Assembly: GCF_016650815.1 (NCBI RefSeq)
Contig: NZ_JAEKEZ010000023.1
Location: forward strand, 62,001-126,000
Source: Pseudomonas sp. TH31
GTDB taxonomy: Bacteria > Pseudomonadota > Gammaproteobacteria > Pseudomonadales > Pseudomonadaceae
DNA length: 64,000 nt
Direction of reading: 5' to 3'
The notes beneath the pieces are model-generated. The model made no database searches and had not been told where the DNA came from. It saw only the letters and a program-made list of their open reading frames with translations. How positions within the stretch are numbered: position 1 is the first letter of the stretch; each line of letters begins with the position of its first letter. Made by a program: the position numbers and the translations under genes. Positions 16,736-26,438 of this stretch are shown here, piece by piece.

Positions 16736-17683
16736 TCAGGCTTCGTCAGAGGTCGGTTTGAGCGAGTGGTCCCGTCCCAGTCCCGAAACGTGTTGTTTGG
16801 GTTCGTCGTTCTCGCCAGGGACCTTTTCGCCAGGGTCCTTGCCTTCGGTCGACATATGCTCGATCACCGCATTCATCTCCGCGCCGAGCAACAGCACCGC
16901 CGAGGAAATGTAGAAGTACAGCAACAGCACGATGATCGCGCCGATACTGCCATACATGGCGTTGTAGTTGGCGAAGGTCTTGACGTAAAACGCGAAACCC
17001 AACGACGCGATAATCCACACCACCACGGCCAGCACCGAGCCTGGGGTGATGAAGCGAAACTCTTGTTTGACGTCAGGCATGACGTAATAGATCAATGCCA
17101 CCGCGACCATCATCAGGATCACGATGACCGGCCAGCGCGCGATGGTCCAGACCGTGACGATGAAATCTTCCAGCCCGACCTGCGACGCGATCCAGCCCAT
17201 CACCTGCGGCCCAAGCACCATCAATGCGGCAGCGGCCAGCAGCATGCCGGCGATGCCGACGGTGTAGAAGATCGACAGAGGGAAACGCTTCCAGAGCGGA
17301 CGACCCTCGACCACATCGTAGGCGGCGTTCATCGCGCTCATCATCAGCCGTACACCGGCAGAGGCGGTGTACAGGGCGATGACGATACCGACCGAGAGCA
17401 ACCCACCCTTCGATTGCTGGAGTTGATCAATGACCGGGTTCACTTGTTCCAGGGCCTGGGGTGGCAATACCAGTTCCGATTGCAGGCGCAGCCAGGAGAA
17501 GAAGTCCGGCAGGTGCAGGAAACCGATCAGGGCGATCAGGAACAGAATGAAGGGGAACAACGAGAACAGCATTTGATAGGCCAGCGCCGAGGCGTAGGTC
17601 GACATTTCATCGTCGATGAACTCTTTGACCGTACGCACCATCACGTGGTGCAGGGGCAGACCTTTCATGTCCGGGAAAATCAT
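16736..17683 (-). CDS. YihY/BrkB-family inner-membrane protein
   Basis: 315 residues from the ATG at 17683, which has GGAGA ten bases upstream; a further start at 17704 is less likely. About six transmembrane helices carry the BrkB signature (TYASALAYQMLFSLFPFILF). The charged C-terminal tail of about 35 residues is cytosolic. The next gene, deformylase, begins 2 bp after its stop, so they form a likely operon. Function is unproven; the family has been suggested to be a transporter. Confidence 0.88.
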   Translation of the reverse strand: MIFPDMKGLPLHHVMVRTVKEFIDDEMSTYASALAYQMLFSLFPFILFLIALIGFLHLPDFFSWLRLQSELVLPPQALEQVNPVIDQLQQSKGGLLSVGIVIALYTASAGVRLMMSAMNAAYDVVEGRPLWKRFPLSIFYTVGIAGMLLAAAALMVLGPQVMGWIASQVGLEDFIVTVWTIARWPVIVILMMVAVALIYYVMPDVKQEFRFITPGSVLAVVVWIIASLGFAFYVKTFANYNAMYGSIGAIIVLLLYFYISSAVLLLGAEMNAVIEHMSTEGKDPGEKVPGENDEPKQHVSGLGRDHSLKPTSDEA

Positions 17684-17805
17684 TAGCGTCTCCTTTCGCC
17701 GCAAGAAAGTTGAAGTCGGGGCGACTCAGGGGCCGTTTTCTACATCAAAGTAGCCTACTTGGCGACTCTGAAACAATTTCGTTGTTTCAACCGGGGCGGC
17801 TGACG

Positions 17806-17834
17806 CAAAAACGGCCATCCGCGGATGGCCGTTT
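17806..17834 (-). terminator. Rho-independent terminator after csbD-like gene
   Basis: AACGGCCATCCGC pairs with GCGGATGGCCGTT, followed on the minus strand by a run of T. It lies 26 bp beyond the csbD-like stop. Confidence 0.8.
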
Positions 17835-17859
17835 CAGTGTGCCTTGAAGGGGCGGCACG

Positions 17860-18051
17860 TCAGGATTTATCGACCGCTTTCTTGATCGCGTCCTTGGCTT
17901 TGCCGACCGCTTGCTGTGCCTCGCCTTTCTTCTCCTGCACCTTGCCTTCAACTTGCAGTTTGGTGTTGTCAGTGGCCTTGCCGACGCCCTGCTTGACGTT
18001 GCCGACCGCTTCGTTTGTCACGCCTTTAACCTTATCGCCAGTGCTGCTCAT
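17860..18051 (-). CDS. CsbD-family stress-response protein
   Basis: 63 residues (MSSTGDKVKGVTNEAVGNVK start), Lys-, Gly- and Ala-rich with the repeating KxxGxA pattern of CsbD proteins. These small soluble proteins are stress-induced in many bacteria, with unknown biochemical role. It has its own terminator and a GGAGA ribosome site, so it is probably monocistronic. Confidence 0.88.
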   Translation of the reverse strand: MSSTGDKVKGVTNEAVGNVKQGVGKATDNTKLQVEGKVQEKKGEAQQAVGKAKDAIKKAVDKS

Positions 18052-18125
18052 GGTGTTTCTCCTGTGAACAATTCAAGGGACATAGTCGTTACACAAAGAT
18101 TGACCGGAGGCGTTTGCACGGAGTT

Positions 18126-19696
18126 TCATTTATTTTTAACCCGACATTTCATCGCTGCGCGCAGGTTGGGCTTTATGTTTGCGGTCCAACCCCCGAGAAT
18201 GCGCAACGTATTCAGGCCATGGCGCTGAAGATCCAATCCCGTAGGAATGTTATGAAACTCGATAAAAAGCAGGCCATTGCCCGCAGAAACCTGGAACTCG
18301 GCGGTGCAGTGCTTGGCGTCAACAACTGCTATTTCACCGAATTGAACCGCAATCGCAACATCTGGTGGTTCGACATCCCGGTGGCGCGCCTGGCCGTGGG
18401 TCAGTACGAATGGGTTCACCTGCTGCTGCACACACCGGACACCGACGAACTGCTGCACCTGAAAGTGCCGACGGTGTTCCTGCGTGAGAAGCTCGAAGGC
18501 CTGGTGGTGCGCAATGAAGGCAAGCGCAAAGCAGCCCTGAGCCTGGAACTGAGCGCCGACAAGGACTCGTACCTGCAGGACATGCGCCCGGCGGGCACCA
18601 ACGTCAATTTCGCGCCGTTCCGCCTGTAATCGCCGGGGTCTGAAGACTGGCCGTTTGCGCGCCAGACAAAGCCCTCCCTCACGTAGGGCGAGGGTTTTCC
18701 CGTAGGCAATCGCCCATTTGGCCGCCTTGTATGGATGGCGGTTGACCAGGTTCAACACCAGGTCCGGATCGACTTCATCAGGGTGACGTGACTCCAGTTG
18801 TTTTCTTTCCAGCCATAACACCAGCAATCGCGTTGTAAAAGTGGCGACACCAGGCTCCTCGACATAGCCAGGATTCTTGAACAGCACCTCCACCAGCGGC
18901 GCCAGATGGCGCTGCAACGCAACGTCATCCACGCGGTGCAGATGCTCGATCACCGATCGCATCAAGGCGTTTTTCTGTTCCTGGTAAGCGGCATCGATGC
19001 TGTGGATAGACGCCAATAAATTCCCGATGCCCTTCTCGGGAATGCAGCCATTACTCCAAAGGTCGTGGTTTCTGGTGATGGGCGCTCGCAAACTTCCCTC
19101 AATACACTTTTGACTCAAGGATATCTGCGCGTTACTGAGCTTGGCGCCACTGAAGTTCACCCGGTCACAGTCAAGGTCGGTTAGGTCGGCCCCACTAAAA
19201 TCGCAGTGCGATAAGTCGACACATTTGAGTTTCGCCCGGGACAAGTTGGCGCCCGAGAAATCCGAACCGGAAAAATCGACATTCTTCAGTCGCAGGTTCT
19301 GGAGGTTTGCCCCGGTAAAACGGCAGTCTTTGATGGTGACGCCGTAGAACGCCGAATAGGGCCACTTGACCTGGGCACAACTCAACGCAAAGTGCGGGTC
19401 ACGGGCCTTGTCTACCCGAACAGGATCCTCGAACCGGGAGCAATCGCCAATGCGCACGCTGCCTGCATAAGCGCTTAGCTCTGATGAATGAAGCGCGCCT
19501 TGATAACCCCTTACTGTTTTCGGCACATCGGTCACTGCCAAGACACGCTTGGCAGGGGGAAGTCTTTGTTGCTGGCGCACGCCAGCTCCTGGGCAACAGC
19601 ACGTGAGCTCCCGGCAGACCGGTGACTTCCGGACAAGCTCGGGGGCAAAGCGCTACGGGTCGTGGCGGGCGAAAGGTATGGGTGTATCCGCTGCAT
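18126..19696 (-). CDS. Pentapeptide-repeat protein (probable frameshift near the N-terminus, C-terminal end uncertain)
   Basis: The core (about 19100-19350) has pentapeptide repeats of the A(D/N)Lxx type: FTGANLQNLRLKNVDFSGSD and FSGANLSRAKLKCVDLSHCD. An open frame starts at a GTG at 19580. Adding one base to the C run at 19555-19559 would join it to an upstream Ser/Pro-rich segment starting at the ATG at 19696, which has GGAG before it. The frame continues to 18126, but its last 125 or so codons are antisense to another gene, so the true stop is probably before about 18690. The Ser-rich start recalls secreted effectors; that is speculation. Confidence 0.55.
18252..18629 (+). CDS. Conserved-looking hypothetical protein
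   Basis: 125 residues from the ATG at 18252, with TAGGAATG just upstream. I do not recognise the family. It is a mixed alpha/beta soluble protein without signal peptide (MKLDKKQAIARRNLELGG start, FAPFRL end). It is followed by a GC-rich hairpin. Codon use is like that of the surrounding real genes. The long open frame on the opposite strand is judged the read-through end of the pentapeptide gene. Confidence 0.7.
   Translation: MKLDKKQAIARRNLELGGAVLGVNNCYFTELNRNRNIWWFDIPVARLAVGQYEWVHLLLHTPDTDELLHLKVPTVFLREKLEGLVVRNEGKRKAALSLELSADKDSYLQDMRPAGTNVNFAPFRL
18672..18705 (+). terminator. Hairpin between convergent genes
   Basis: AGCCCTCCCT and AGGGCGAGGGT form a GC-rich stem followed by TTTT, 43 bp after the stop of the 125-residue protein. 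Part of the opposing pentapeptide frame runs through it. Confidence 0.55.
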
Positions 19697-19830
19697 AAGC
19701 ATCACTCCATGAAAGATGGCATTGGCCAAGAGCCCGCAATCAAATCACGGTCCAATACCAAGGACTTTCAGAAAACGCACAATGGGCTGATGCATGCGTG
19801 CGGGAGTGCGGCCCATTGCGGTATCGCACG

Positions 19831-19870
19831 CAAAAAATCCGCAGGCCGTTTCGGGCCGCGGATTTTTCGA
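19831..19870 (-). terminator. Terminator of fadD1
   Basis: AAAAATCCGC and GCGGATTTTT frame a GGCCGTTTCGGGCC hairpin, 54 bp after the fadD1 stop. Confidence 0.8.
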
Positions 19871-19923
19871 CGGTTCAATGATCAGCCAACGTCCCCGAAT
19901 CGGCAGGCGACGCAAGTTGCCAT

Positions 19924-21618
19924 TCAGGCCTTCTTCAGGCCCAGCTTCTTCAACTCTTCGTCGCGCAGCTCGCGGCGCAGGATCTTGCCGACGTTGGTGG
20001 TCGGCAGCGCATCGCGGAACTCCACGGAACGCGGAACCTTGTACCCGGTGACGTTGGCGCGCATGTGCGCCATCACCGTTTCCTTGGTCAGGGTCACGCC
20101 CGGTTTGGCGACGATGAAGATCTTGATCGCCTCGCCCGACTTCTCGTCCGGTATGCCGATGGCCGCGCATTGCAGCACGCCCGGCAGGGTCGCCAACACG
20201 TCTTCCAGTTCATTCGGGTATACGTTGAAACCGGAGACCAGAATCATGTCTTTCTTGCGATCGACAATGCGCATGTAGCCGTCAGGCTGGATCAGCGCGA
20301 TGTCACCGGTCTTCAACCAGCCTTCGCTGTCGAGCATTTCATCGGTGGCTTCCTGGCGCTGCCAGTAGCCCTTCATGACTTGCGGACCTTTCACACACAG
20401 TTCGCCGATTTCGCCTAGCGGCTGTTCAACACCGGCATCGTCGATGACTTTGCACAGGGTCGATGGCACCGGAATACCGATGGTGCCGACCTGAATGTTC
20501 TGGATCGGGTTGACCGTGGCCACCGGGCTGGTTTCGGTCATGCCGTAACCTTCGCAGATGGCGCAACCGGTGACCGCTTTCCAGCGCTCGGCCGCGGCCA
20601 GTTGCAGGGCCATGCCGCCGGACAGGGTGACTTTCAGCGCCGAGAAATCCAGCTTGCGGAACGCTTCGTTATTGCACAGCGCCACGAACAAGGTGTTCAG
20701 GCCAACGAAACCGCTGAACTTCCACTTCGACAGTTCCTTGACCATCGCCGTCAGGTCGCGCGGGTTGCTGATCAGGATGTTGTGGTTGCCAATCAGCATC
20801 ATCGCCATGCAATGAAAGGTGAAGGCATAGATGTGGTACAGCGGCAGCGGCGTGATCAGGATCTCGCAACCTTCATTAAGGTTGGACCCCATCAGCGCCT
20901 TGCACTGCAGCATGTTCGCCACCAGGTTGCGGTGGGTCAGCATCGCGCCCTTCGCTACGCCGGTGGTGCCGCCGGTGTATTGCAGCACCGCGACATCGCC
21001 GCTGTCCGGGTTGGCTTCAGTCACGGGCTGGCCGTGGCCCTTGCTCAGTACGTCGTTGAACTTGACGGCCTTGGGCAAGTGATACGCCGGGACCATCTTC
21101 TTCACGTATTTGATGACGCTGTTGATCAACAGGCGCTTGAGTGGCGGCAACAGGTCGGCGACTTCGGTGACGATGACGTGCCTGACGCCGGTTTTCGGCA
21201 CCACGGTCTGGGCCAGATGCGCCATGTTGGCCAGGCAGACCAGGGCTTTGGCACCGGAGTCGTTGAATTGGTGTTCCATCTCCCGCGCGGTGTACAGCGG
21301 GTTGGTGTTGACCACGATCAGCCCGGCGCGGATCGCACCGAAGACGGCGACCGGGTACTGCAGCACGTTAGGCAACTGCACGGCGATTCGATCACCGGGC
21401 TGCAAGTCGGTATGCTGTTGCAGGTAAGCGGCAAAGGCACCGGACAATTCGTACAGTTCACCGTAGGTGATTGTCTTGCCCAGGTTGCTGAATGCCGGTT
21501 TGTTGGCGAAACGTTGGCAGGACTGCTTCAACACTGCCTGAATATTCGGATACTCGTCTGGATTGATGTCGGCAGCAATCCCGGCAGGGTACTTATCCTT
21601 CCAAAAGTCTTCGATCAT
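19924..21618 (-). CDS. fadD1: Long-chain fatty acid--CoA ligase FadD1
   Basis: 564-residue acyl-CoA synthetase. The ATP-binding motif is YTGGTTGVAKGAMLTH near residue 215, followed by GYGMTETSP, and the fatty acyl signature lies in DRKKDMILVSGFNVYPNELE near residue 440. It activates fatty acids for beta-oxidation at the inner membrane. A second fadD lies upstream on the same strand, the standard Pseudomonas tandem pair. Naming as fadD1 rests on the MIEDFWKDKYPAGI start and the order of neighbours. Confidence 0.9.
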   Translation of the reverse strand: MIEDFWKDKYPAGIAADINPDEYPNIQAVLKQSCQRFANKPAFSNLGKTITYGELYELSGAFAAYLQQHTDLQPGDRIAVQLPNVLQYPVAVFGAIRAGLIVVNTNPLYTAREMEHQFNDSGAKALVCLANMAHLAQTVVPKTGVRHVIVTEVADLLPPLKRLLINSVIKYVKKMVPAYHLPKAVKFNDVLSKGHGQPVTEANPDSGDVAVLQYTGGTTGVAKGAMLTHRNLVANMLQCKALMGSNLNEGCEILITPLPLYHIYAFTFHCMAMMLIGNHNILISNPRDLTAMVKELSKWKFSGFVGLNTLFVALCNNEAFRKLDFSALKVTLSGGMALQLAAAERWKAVTGCAICEGYGMTETSPVATVNPIQNIQVGTIGIPVPSTLCKVIDDAGVEQPLGEIGELCVKGPQVMKGYWQRQEATDEMLDSEGWLKTGDIALIQPDGYMRIVDRKKDMILVSGFNVYPNELEDVLATLPGVLQCAAIGIPDEKSGEAIKIFIVAKPGVTLTKETVMAHMRANVTGYKVPRSVEFRDALPTTNVGKILRRELRDEELKKLGLKKA

Positions 21619-21888
21619 GGAAGCCCACTCCTCAGCAACGCGAATTCATCACCGCATTTGATGCGATTATTATTGGTGTGTGTTTTTTATTTAATATGTT
21701 GGTGAGTCTGGCTTTTACATCGGCCGAGAGGTCACAAAGCGCGCCGAGAGTAGCAGCTTTGCCAAGGGCCGCCTAGAGCCAAAAACAGCCTCTACAGTCA
21801 CTTTAATGACTAAATAACAGCAAGCAGTCATTTTAGAGTAAAGATTCTATACTATCTTGAAAGCCCCATAAATACGGGTTTTAAAAGC
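21619..21888. other. fadD1 promoter region
   Basis: No gene is seen. A palindrome AGTCACTTTAATGACT at 21796-21811, with a further AGTCA half-site at 21826, is a candidate operator. The regulator is unknown; I did not find a clear PsrA box. Confidence 0.4.
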
Positions 21889-21965
21889 AAAAGATCGCAG
21901 CCTTCGGCAGCTCCTACAGAGGAATGCAATCCCATGTAGGAGCTGCCGAAGGCTGCGATCTTTTG
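21889..21965. repeat. REP pair (GCCGAAGGC class) between fadD2 and fadD1
   Basis: Inverted arms of about 33 bp around an 11-bp centre, lying right behind the fadD2 stop. It probably limits read-through into fadD1. Confidence 0.9.
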
Positions 21966-21988
21966 ACAACGCCTCGGTCTACAACCGA

Positions 21989-23677
21989 TCAGGCGATATC
22001 GCGTAACTCCCGTCGCAAGATCTTGCCCACCGGCGTCATCGGTAACGACTCACGCAACACAATGTGCTTGGGCACTTTGTAGGCGGTGAAGTTTTCCTTG
22101 CAGTACGCCTTCAACTCTTCAAGGCTGACACCCGACTCACGGGCCACCACAAACAACTTCACCGCTTCCCCCGAACGCTCGTCCGGCACGCCAATGACTG
22201 CGCAGTTGGCGACTTTCGGGTGAGCCATCACCACGTCTTCGATTTCGTTCGGGTACACGTTGAAACCCGAGACGATGATCATGTCCTTCTTGCGATCAAC
22301 GATGCGCACGAAACCGTCCGGGTCGATCACCGCGATGTCGCCAGACTTGAACCAACCCTCGGCATCCAGCACTTCGGCGGTGGCTTCGGGTTGGTGCCAG
22401 TAGCCCTTCATGATCTGCGGGCCCTTGATGCACAACTCGCCCCGCTCGCCCAATGGCTGTTCGACGCCGTCATCGTTGATGATTTTGAGCGTGGTGCCCG
22501 GCACCGGCAGGCCGACCGTGCCGATTCGCGACTTATCGCCATACGGGTTGGTGCAAGCCACCGGTGAGGTTTCGGTCAAGCCGTAGCCTTCGGTAATCCG
22601 GCAACCGGTGAGCTGTTCCCAACGCTCGGCGGTGGCCTTGACCAGTGCCGTGCCGCCGGAGTTGGTGAGCTTGAGGCTGGAAAAGTCCAGGGTCTTGAAG
22701 TCCGGGTGATCCATCAACGCCACGAACAGCGTGTTGAGCCCCAGCAACGCCGAGAACCGCCAGTTCTTCAGTTCCTTGATAAAGCCTTTGATGTCCCGTG
22801 GATTGGTGATCAGCACGTTGTGGTTGCCGGTCACCATCATGCACATGCAGTTCGCCGTGAATGCATAGATGTGGTACAGCGGCAGCGGCGCGATCATCAC
22901 CTCCTGCCCCTCGCGCAGCAGCGGCTGACCGTCGCCGCCGAACTGCCCCAGGCACGCCCGCGCCTGCTGCATGTTCGCCACCAGGTTGCCGTGAGTGAGC
23001 ATTGCGCCCTTGGCCAGGCCGGTGGTGCCGCCGGTGTATTGCAGCACTGCGATGTCGCCGAGGCCAACGCTCAGTGGCTTGATGCCCAGGCCGCGGCCCA
23101 GACGCAGCGCACTCTTGAAGGAAATGGCCTGGGGCAAGGAATAGTCCGGGACCATTTTCTTGACCTTGCTCACCATCGTGTTGACCAGCCAGCCTTTGGC
23201 GGTGGGCATCAGGTCGCCCATCTTCGCTTCGATCAAATACTGGATATCGGTGTCGGCCAGCACTTCCTGGACCTTGGCCCCGAACATGTTCAGGTAGACC
23301 AGCGCCCGGGCACTGGAATCCTTGAACTGATGACGCATCTCCCGCGGGGTGTACAACGGGTTGGTGTTGACTACGATCAGCCCGGCGCGCAGGGCGCCAA
23401 ACACCGCAATCGGGTAATGCAGGACGTTGGGCATCTGCACCGCGATGCGATCCCCCGGCACCAGGTCGGTGTGGGCTTGCAGGTAACCGGCGAAGGCCGC
23501 ACTGTGGCGTTCGAGTTCAGCGTAGGTCAGGGTCACGCCCATGTTGCTGAACGCCGGACGATCCGCGAACTTCTTGCAGGAACGCTCGAACACCTCGATC
23601 ACCGACTTGTAAGCCCCAAGATCAATGTCCAGGGGCACGCCGGCCGGGCGTTTGTCATTCCAGAAATCAGGTTGCAT
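21989..23677 (-). CDS. fadD2: Long-chain fatty acid--CoA ligase FadD2
   Basis: 562 residues from the ATG at 23677 (MQPDFWNDKRPAGVPLDI). It has the adenylation motif YTGGTTGLAKGAMLTH, GYGLTETSP, and the C-terminal DRKKDMIIVSGFNVYPNEIE. It is a close paralogue of the downstream fadD1, and in Pseudomonas the two differ in chain-length preference and expression. Divergent genes for an alpha/beta hydrolase and a MaoC hydratase complete the familiar locus. Confidence 0.9.
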   Translation of the reverse strand: MQPDFWNDKRPAGVPLDIDLGAYKSVIEVFERSCKKFADRPAFSNMGVTLTYAELERHSAAFAGYLQAHTDLVPGDRIAVQMPNVLHYPIAVFGALRAGLIVVNTNPLYTPREMRHQFKDSSARALVYLNMFGAKVQEVLADTDIQYLIEAKMGDLMPTAKGWLVNTMVSKVKKMVPDYSLPQAISFKSALRLGRGLGIKPLSVGLGDIAVLQYTGGTTGLAKGAMLTHGNLVANMQQARACLGQFGGDGQPLLREGQEVMIAPLPLYHIYAFTANCMCMMVTGNHNVLITNPRDIKGFIKELKNWRFSALLGLNTLFVALMDHPDFKTLDFSSLKLTNSGGTALVKATAERWEQLTGCRITEGYGLTETSPVACTNPYGDKSRIGTVGLPVPGTTLKIINDDGVEQPLGERGELCIKGPQIMKGYWHQPEATAEVLDAEGWFKSGDIAVIDPDGFVRIVDRKKDMIIVSGFNVYPNEIEDVVMAHPKVANCAVIGVPDERSGEAVKLFVVARESGVSLEELKAYCKENFTAYKVPKHIVLRESLPMTPVGKILRRELRDIA

Positions 23678-23902
23678 TGTTCTTGTCCTCTTTACCTGAA
23701 TCACCTTGGCCACTTTCTGTCACTTCTAAAAAAGTAAAAACGAAAAGCGGAGCTTCACGGACACTAGCAGCTATGGCGAATCAGGCAAATACGGCCAACG
23801 GCGTCATTGATCGTGTGAATCTTCCTGGCGTGGTGTGGCCTGATCAGGCGGCAGGCGATGGATGCGCTATACAATGCAACCACATCGTGCAAAGGAATCG
23901 CC

Positions 23903-24847
23903 ATGATCCACGACACTTTCTGGCTGACCGCGTCTGACCACAGCCGCCTCTTCGTCAACCAATGGTTGCCCGCCACGCCTTTAAGAGCCGTGATCCTGCT
24001 GGCCCATGGCATGGCCGAGCACAGCGGTCGCTACGGGCGTCTGGCCGAAAAACTCTGCGAGCAGGGTTACGGTGTCTGCGCGCCGGACCTGCGTGGACAT
24101 GGCAAAACTGCCGAAAACGGGACGCTGGGCCATTTCGCCGATGACGATGGCTGGTGCAAGGTGGTCGGCGACCTGGCCAGCCTCAACCAGCATATCGGCC
24201 AGCAGCACCCCGGCGTGCCGATTGTGCTGCTCGGCCACAGCATGGGCAGCTACATCGCCCAGGCGTATTTACTGCATCACAGCGCCAGCCTGCACGGGGC
24301 AATTCTCAGTGGTTCGAATTTCCAGCCCGTGGCGCTTTATCGCGCGGCGCGGCAGATTGCCCGTCTTGAACGGCTGCGTCAGGGGCCCAAGGGTCGTAGC
24401 GCACTGATCGAGTTCCTGTCCTTTGGCTCGTTCAACAAGAAATTCAAACCGGCGCGCACGCGATTCGACTGGCTGAGCCGCGACCCGCTCGAAGTCGATA
24501 AATACGCCAACGACCCGCTCTGCGGCTTTCGCTGTACCAATCAGCTGTGGATCGATTTGCTCGGCGGCTTGCAGCAAATCAGCAAAGCGTCCAATCTCGC
24601 CCAGGTCGATCCGGGCCTGCCCTTGCTGCTAATGGGCGGCGAATGTGATCCGGTAAGCGAAGGCAAGCGTCTGAAAGATCTGGCCCATGCGCTACGCGCG
24701 GCCGGCAGCCAGAACCTGCAATTGAATATTTACCCGCAGGCACGGCATGAGCTGTTCAACGAGAGCAACCGCGATGAAGTGACCGCTGACGTACTGAACT
24801 GGATCGCCCAGGCGCTCAGCCACCGCCGTCCGGCCAGAACCGAATAG
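23903..24847 (+). CDS. Alpha/beta hydrolase, monoacylglycerol lipase-like
   Basis: 314 residues from the ATG at 23903, preceded by AAAGGA. The nucleophile elbow is GHSMGS. The oxyanion segment is LAHGMAEHSGRYGRLAE. The acid and His are likely in GGECDPVSEG and ARHELFNE, typical of the serine aminopeptidase S33/monoglyceride lipase family. It lies beside fatty acid activation genes, so it may release fatty acids from glycerides or lysophospholipids. It probably forms an operon with the MaoC gene. Confidence 0.85.
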   Translation: MIHDTFWLTASDHSRLFVNQWLPATPLRAVILLAHGMAEHSGRYGRLAEKLCEQGYGVCAPDLRGHGKTAENGTLGHFADDDGWCKVVGDLASLNQHIGQQHPGVPIVLLGHSMGSYIAQAYLLHHSASLHGAILSGSNFQPVALYRAARQIARLERLRQGPKGRSALIEFLSFGSFNKKFKPARTRFDWLSRDPLEVDKYANDPLCGFRCTNQLWIDLLGGLQQISKASNLAQVDPGLPLLLMGGECDPVSEGKRLKDLAHALRAAGSQNLQLNIYPQARHELFNESNRDEVTADVLNWIAQALSHRRPARTE

Positions 24848-24901
24848 TTTTTCGAATAGCTTTTTTGTGGATTTTTAAATTCGTTACAGGAATTGAGACA
24901 G

Positions 24902-25372
24902 ATGACCCAGGTTACCAACACCCCTTACGAAGCCCTTGAAGTCGGCCAGACCGCCAGCTACAGCAAGACCGTCGAAGAGCGCGACATTCAGTTGTTCGCC
25001 GCGATGTCCGGCGATCACAACCCGGTGCATCTGGACGCCGAATTCGCCGCCGGCACCATGTTCAAGGAACGTATCGCCCACGGCATGTTCAGCGGCGCCC
25101 TGATCAGCGCTGCCGTCGCCTGCGAGTTGCCTGGGCCGGGTACTATTTATATCGGTCAGCAGATGACCTTTCAGAAACCGGTGAAAATCGGCGACACCCT
25201 GACCGTGCGTCTGGAAATTCTCGAGAAGCTGCCCAAGTTTCGGGTGCGCATTGCCACTCGCGTGTTCAACCAGCGCGATGAGCTGGTAGTGGATGGCGAG
25301 GCCGAGATTCTGGCGCCGCGTAAACAGCAGACAGTGAACTTGCCTGTTTTGCCGGCGATCAGCATTGGCTGA
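24902..25372 (+). CDS. MaoC-family (R)-hydratase
   Basis: 156 residues forming a single hot-dog domain with the hydratase 2 motif SGDHNPVHLD, where Asp and His are catalytic, followed by RIAHGMFSGALIS. Such enzymes interconvert enoyl-CoA and (R)-3-hydroxyacyl-CoA, linking beta-oxidation to polyhydroxyalkanoate or rhamnolipid precursors. It lies 54 bp after the hydrolase on the same strand. Confidence 0.87.
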   Translation: MTQVTNTPYEALEVGQTASYSKTVEERDIQLFAAMSGDHNPVHLDAEFAAGTMFKERIAHGMFSGALISAAVACELPGPGTIYIGQQMTFQKPVKIGDTLTVRLEILEKLPKFRVRIATRVFNQRDELVVDGEAEILAPRKQQTVNLPVLPAISIG

Positions 25373-25385
25373 TTCGTAAACCGCT

Positions 25386-25465
25386 AAAAGATCGCAGCCT
25401 TCGGCAGCGCCTGCAGGGCCTTGTGTACACCCGTAGGAGCTGCCGAAGGCTGCGATCTTTTGATC
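25386..25465. repeat. REP pair (GCCGAAGGC class)
   Basis: Inverted arms around TGCAGGGCCTTGTGTACACC, placed between two convergent genes. Confidence 0.88.
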
Positions 25466-25467
25466 TT

Positions 25468-25496
25468 AAAAAAACGCCAGACTAGCTGGCGTTTTT
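25468..25496 (-). terminator. Bidirectional terminator
   Basis: AAAAACGCCAG and CTGGCGTTTTT form a perfect stem flanked by A and T runs, serving the gene at 25514 and possibly maoC. Confidence 0.85.
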
Positions 25497-25513
25497 ATAG
25501 CCACTACAAACGC

Positions 25514-25981
25514 TTAAGAACGAGCACGAGCCTGGTTGCGCAGGGCTTTCACCTGGTCGTGGTTGCGTTGCACTCCGTGATACTGACGCTCAACCAGGTC
25601 ACGAATACCCACCAGGTTATGTTTGGTGATTTTTTCCAGCGCTTCCTTGTAGGCCTTCAGCGCATGGTCTTCACCGCGCTCTGCTTCATTGAGCACAGCC
25701 TCTTCGCCCTTGCCGGTGAACATTGCTTTCACATCGACCCAGCGACGATGCAAGTCACCGCTAACGCTGGTGGAGGTTTCCGGATCGCCACCCATGGAAC
25801 GCACAGCGCTCTGAAGTTCGGCAGCAGCAGTCGCGCAATCGGCGGAACGCTGGACGAACAGGGTTTTGAGTTCTGGGTGCTTGATGTCTTCGGCGCAAGT
25901 CTTGAACCCTTCCTGACCGTCTTTGCTGGTTTCAATCAGGTCGTTGAGTACAGAGATCGCTTCTTTATTGAGGTCGGTCAT
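25514..25981 (-). CDS. PA2169-family four-helix-bundle protein (DUF2383)
   Basis: 155 residues, nearly all helical and without signal peptide. The pattern of acidic and His residues (LNDLIETSKDGQEGFKTCAE, ERGEDHALKAYKEAL) matches the ferritin-like DUF2383 family. Members are often found in stress or biofilm contexts, but no activity is known. It has its own terminator and looks monocistronic. Confidence 0.83.
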   Translation of the reverse strand: MTDLNKEAISVLNDLIETSKDGQEGFKTCAEDIKHPELKTLFVQRSADCATAAAELQSAVRSMGGDPETSTSVSGDLHRRWVDVKAMFTGKGEEAVLNEAERGEDHALKAYKEALEKITKHNLVGIRDLVERQYHGVQRNHDQVKALRNQARARS

Positions 25982-26185
25982 TTTTCAATTCCTTGCGGGT
26001 TGATGAAAGATGCAATAGCTGTTGCAGCCCGCATGCCAGCTTTGAATTGATAATTTATTTGTTATTTTTCAAAAACTTAATCTTTAATCAGAAATCTGTA
26101 TCCGCTTTATTTGCATGATCTGTCAATTGGCCTGCATGCAGAATGCCTGTATTTTCCAGACTGTTTGAATCAAGACGACTGAGTA

Positions 26186-26422
26186 ATGAATCCTGAAAAG
26201 CTCGAACTGCTGATTACCCGCGAAATGCCCTTCGGCAAATACAAGGGCCGCATCATCGCCGACCTGCCCGGCCAGTACCTGAACTGGTTTGCTCGCGAAG
26301 GTTTCCCCCATGGCGAACTGGGCGGCTTGCTGGCGCTGATGCAGGAAATCGATCACAACGGTTTGTCGGAACTGCTCGAACCGCTGCGCGCCAAACATGG
26401 CAGACCAGCGCCCCGCCACTGA
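26186..26422 (+). CDS. DUF3820 family protein
   Basis: 78 residues with the DUF3820 core MPFGKYKGRIIADLPGQYLN. Related proteins have been called putative quorum-sensing-regulated virulence factors, with structural resemblance to nuclease-associated folds, but function is open. The next gene, an aminotransferase, starts 16 bp later on the same strand, so the two are probably co-transcribed. Confidence 0.82.
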   Translation: MNPEKLELLITREMPFGKYKGRIIADLPGQYLNWFAREGFPHGELGGLLALMQEIDHNGLSELLEPLRAKHGRPAPRH

Positions 26423-26438
26423 ATTGATTGAGTAGCCC

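Noticed and set aside
17770..17788. Hairpin GAAACAATTTCGTTGTTTC between BrkB and CsbD
   Set aside because: Perfect but short and AT-rich, without a T run. It could be an operator or chance; not enough to call.
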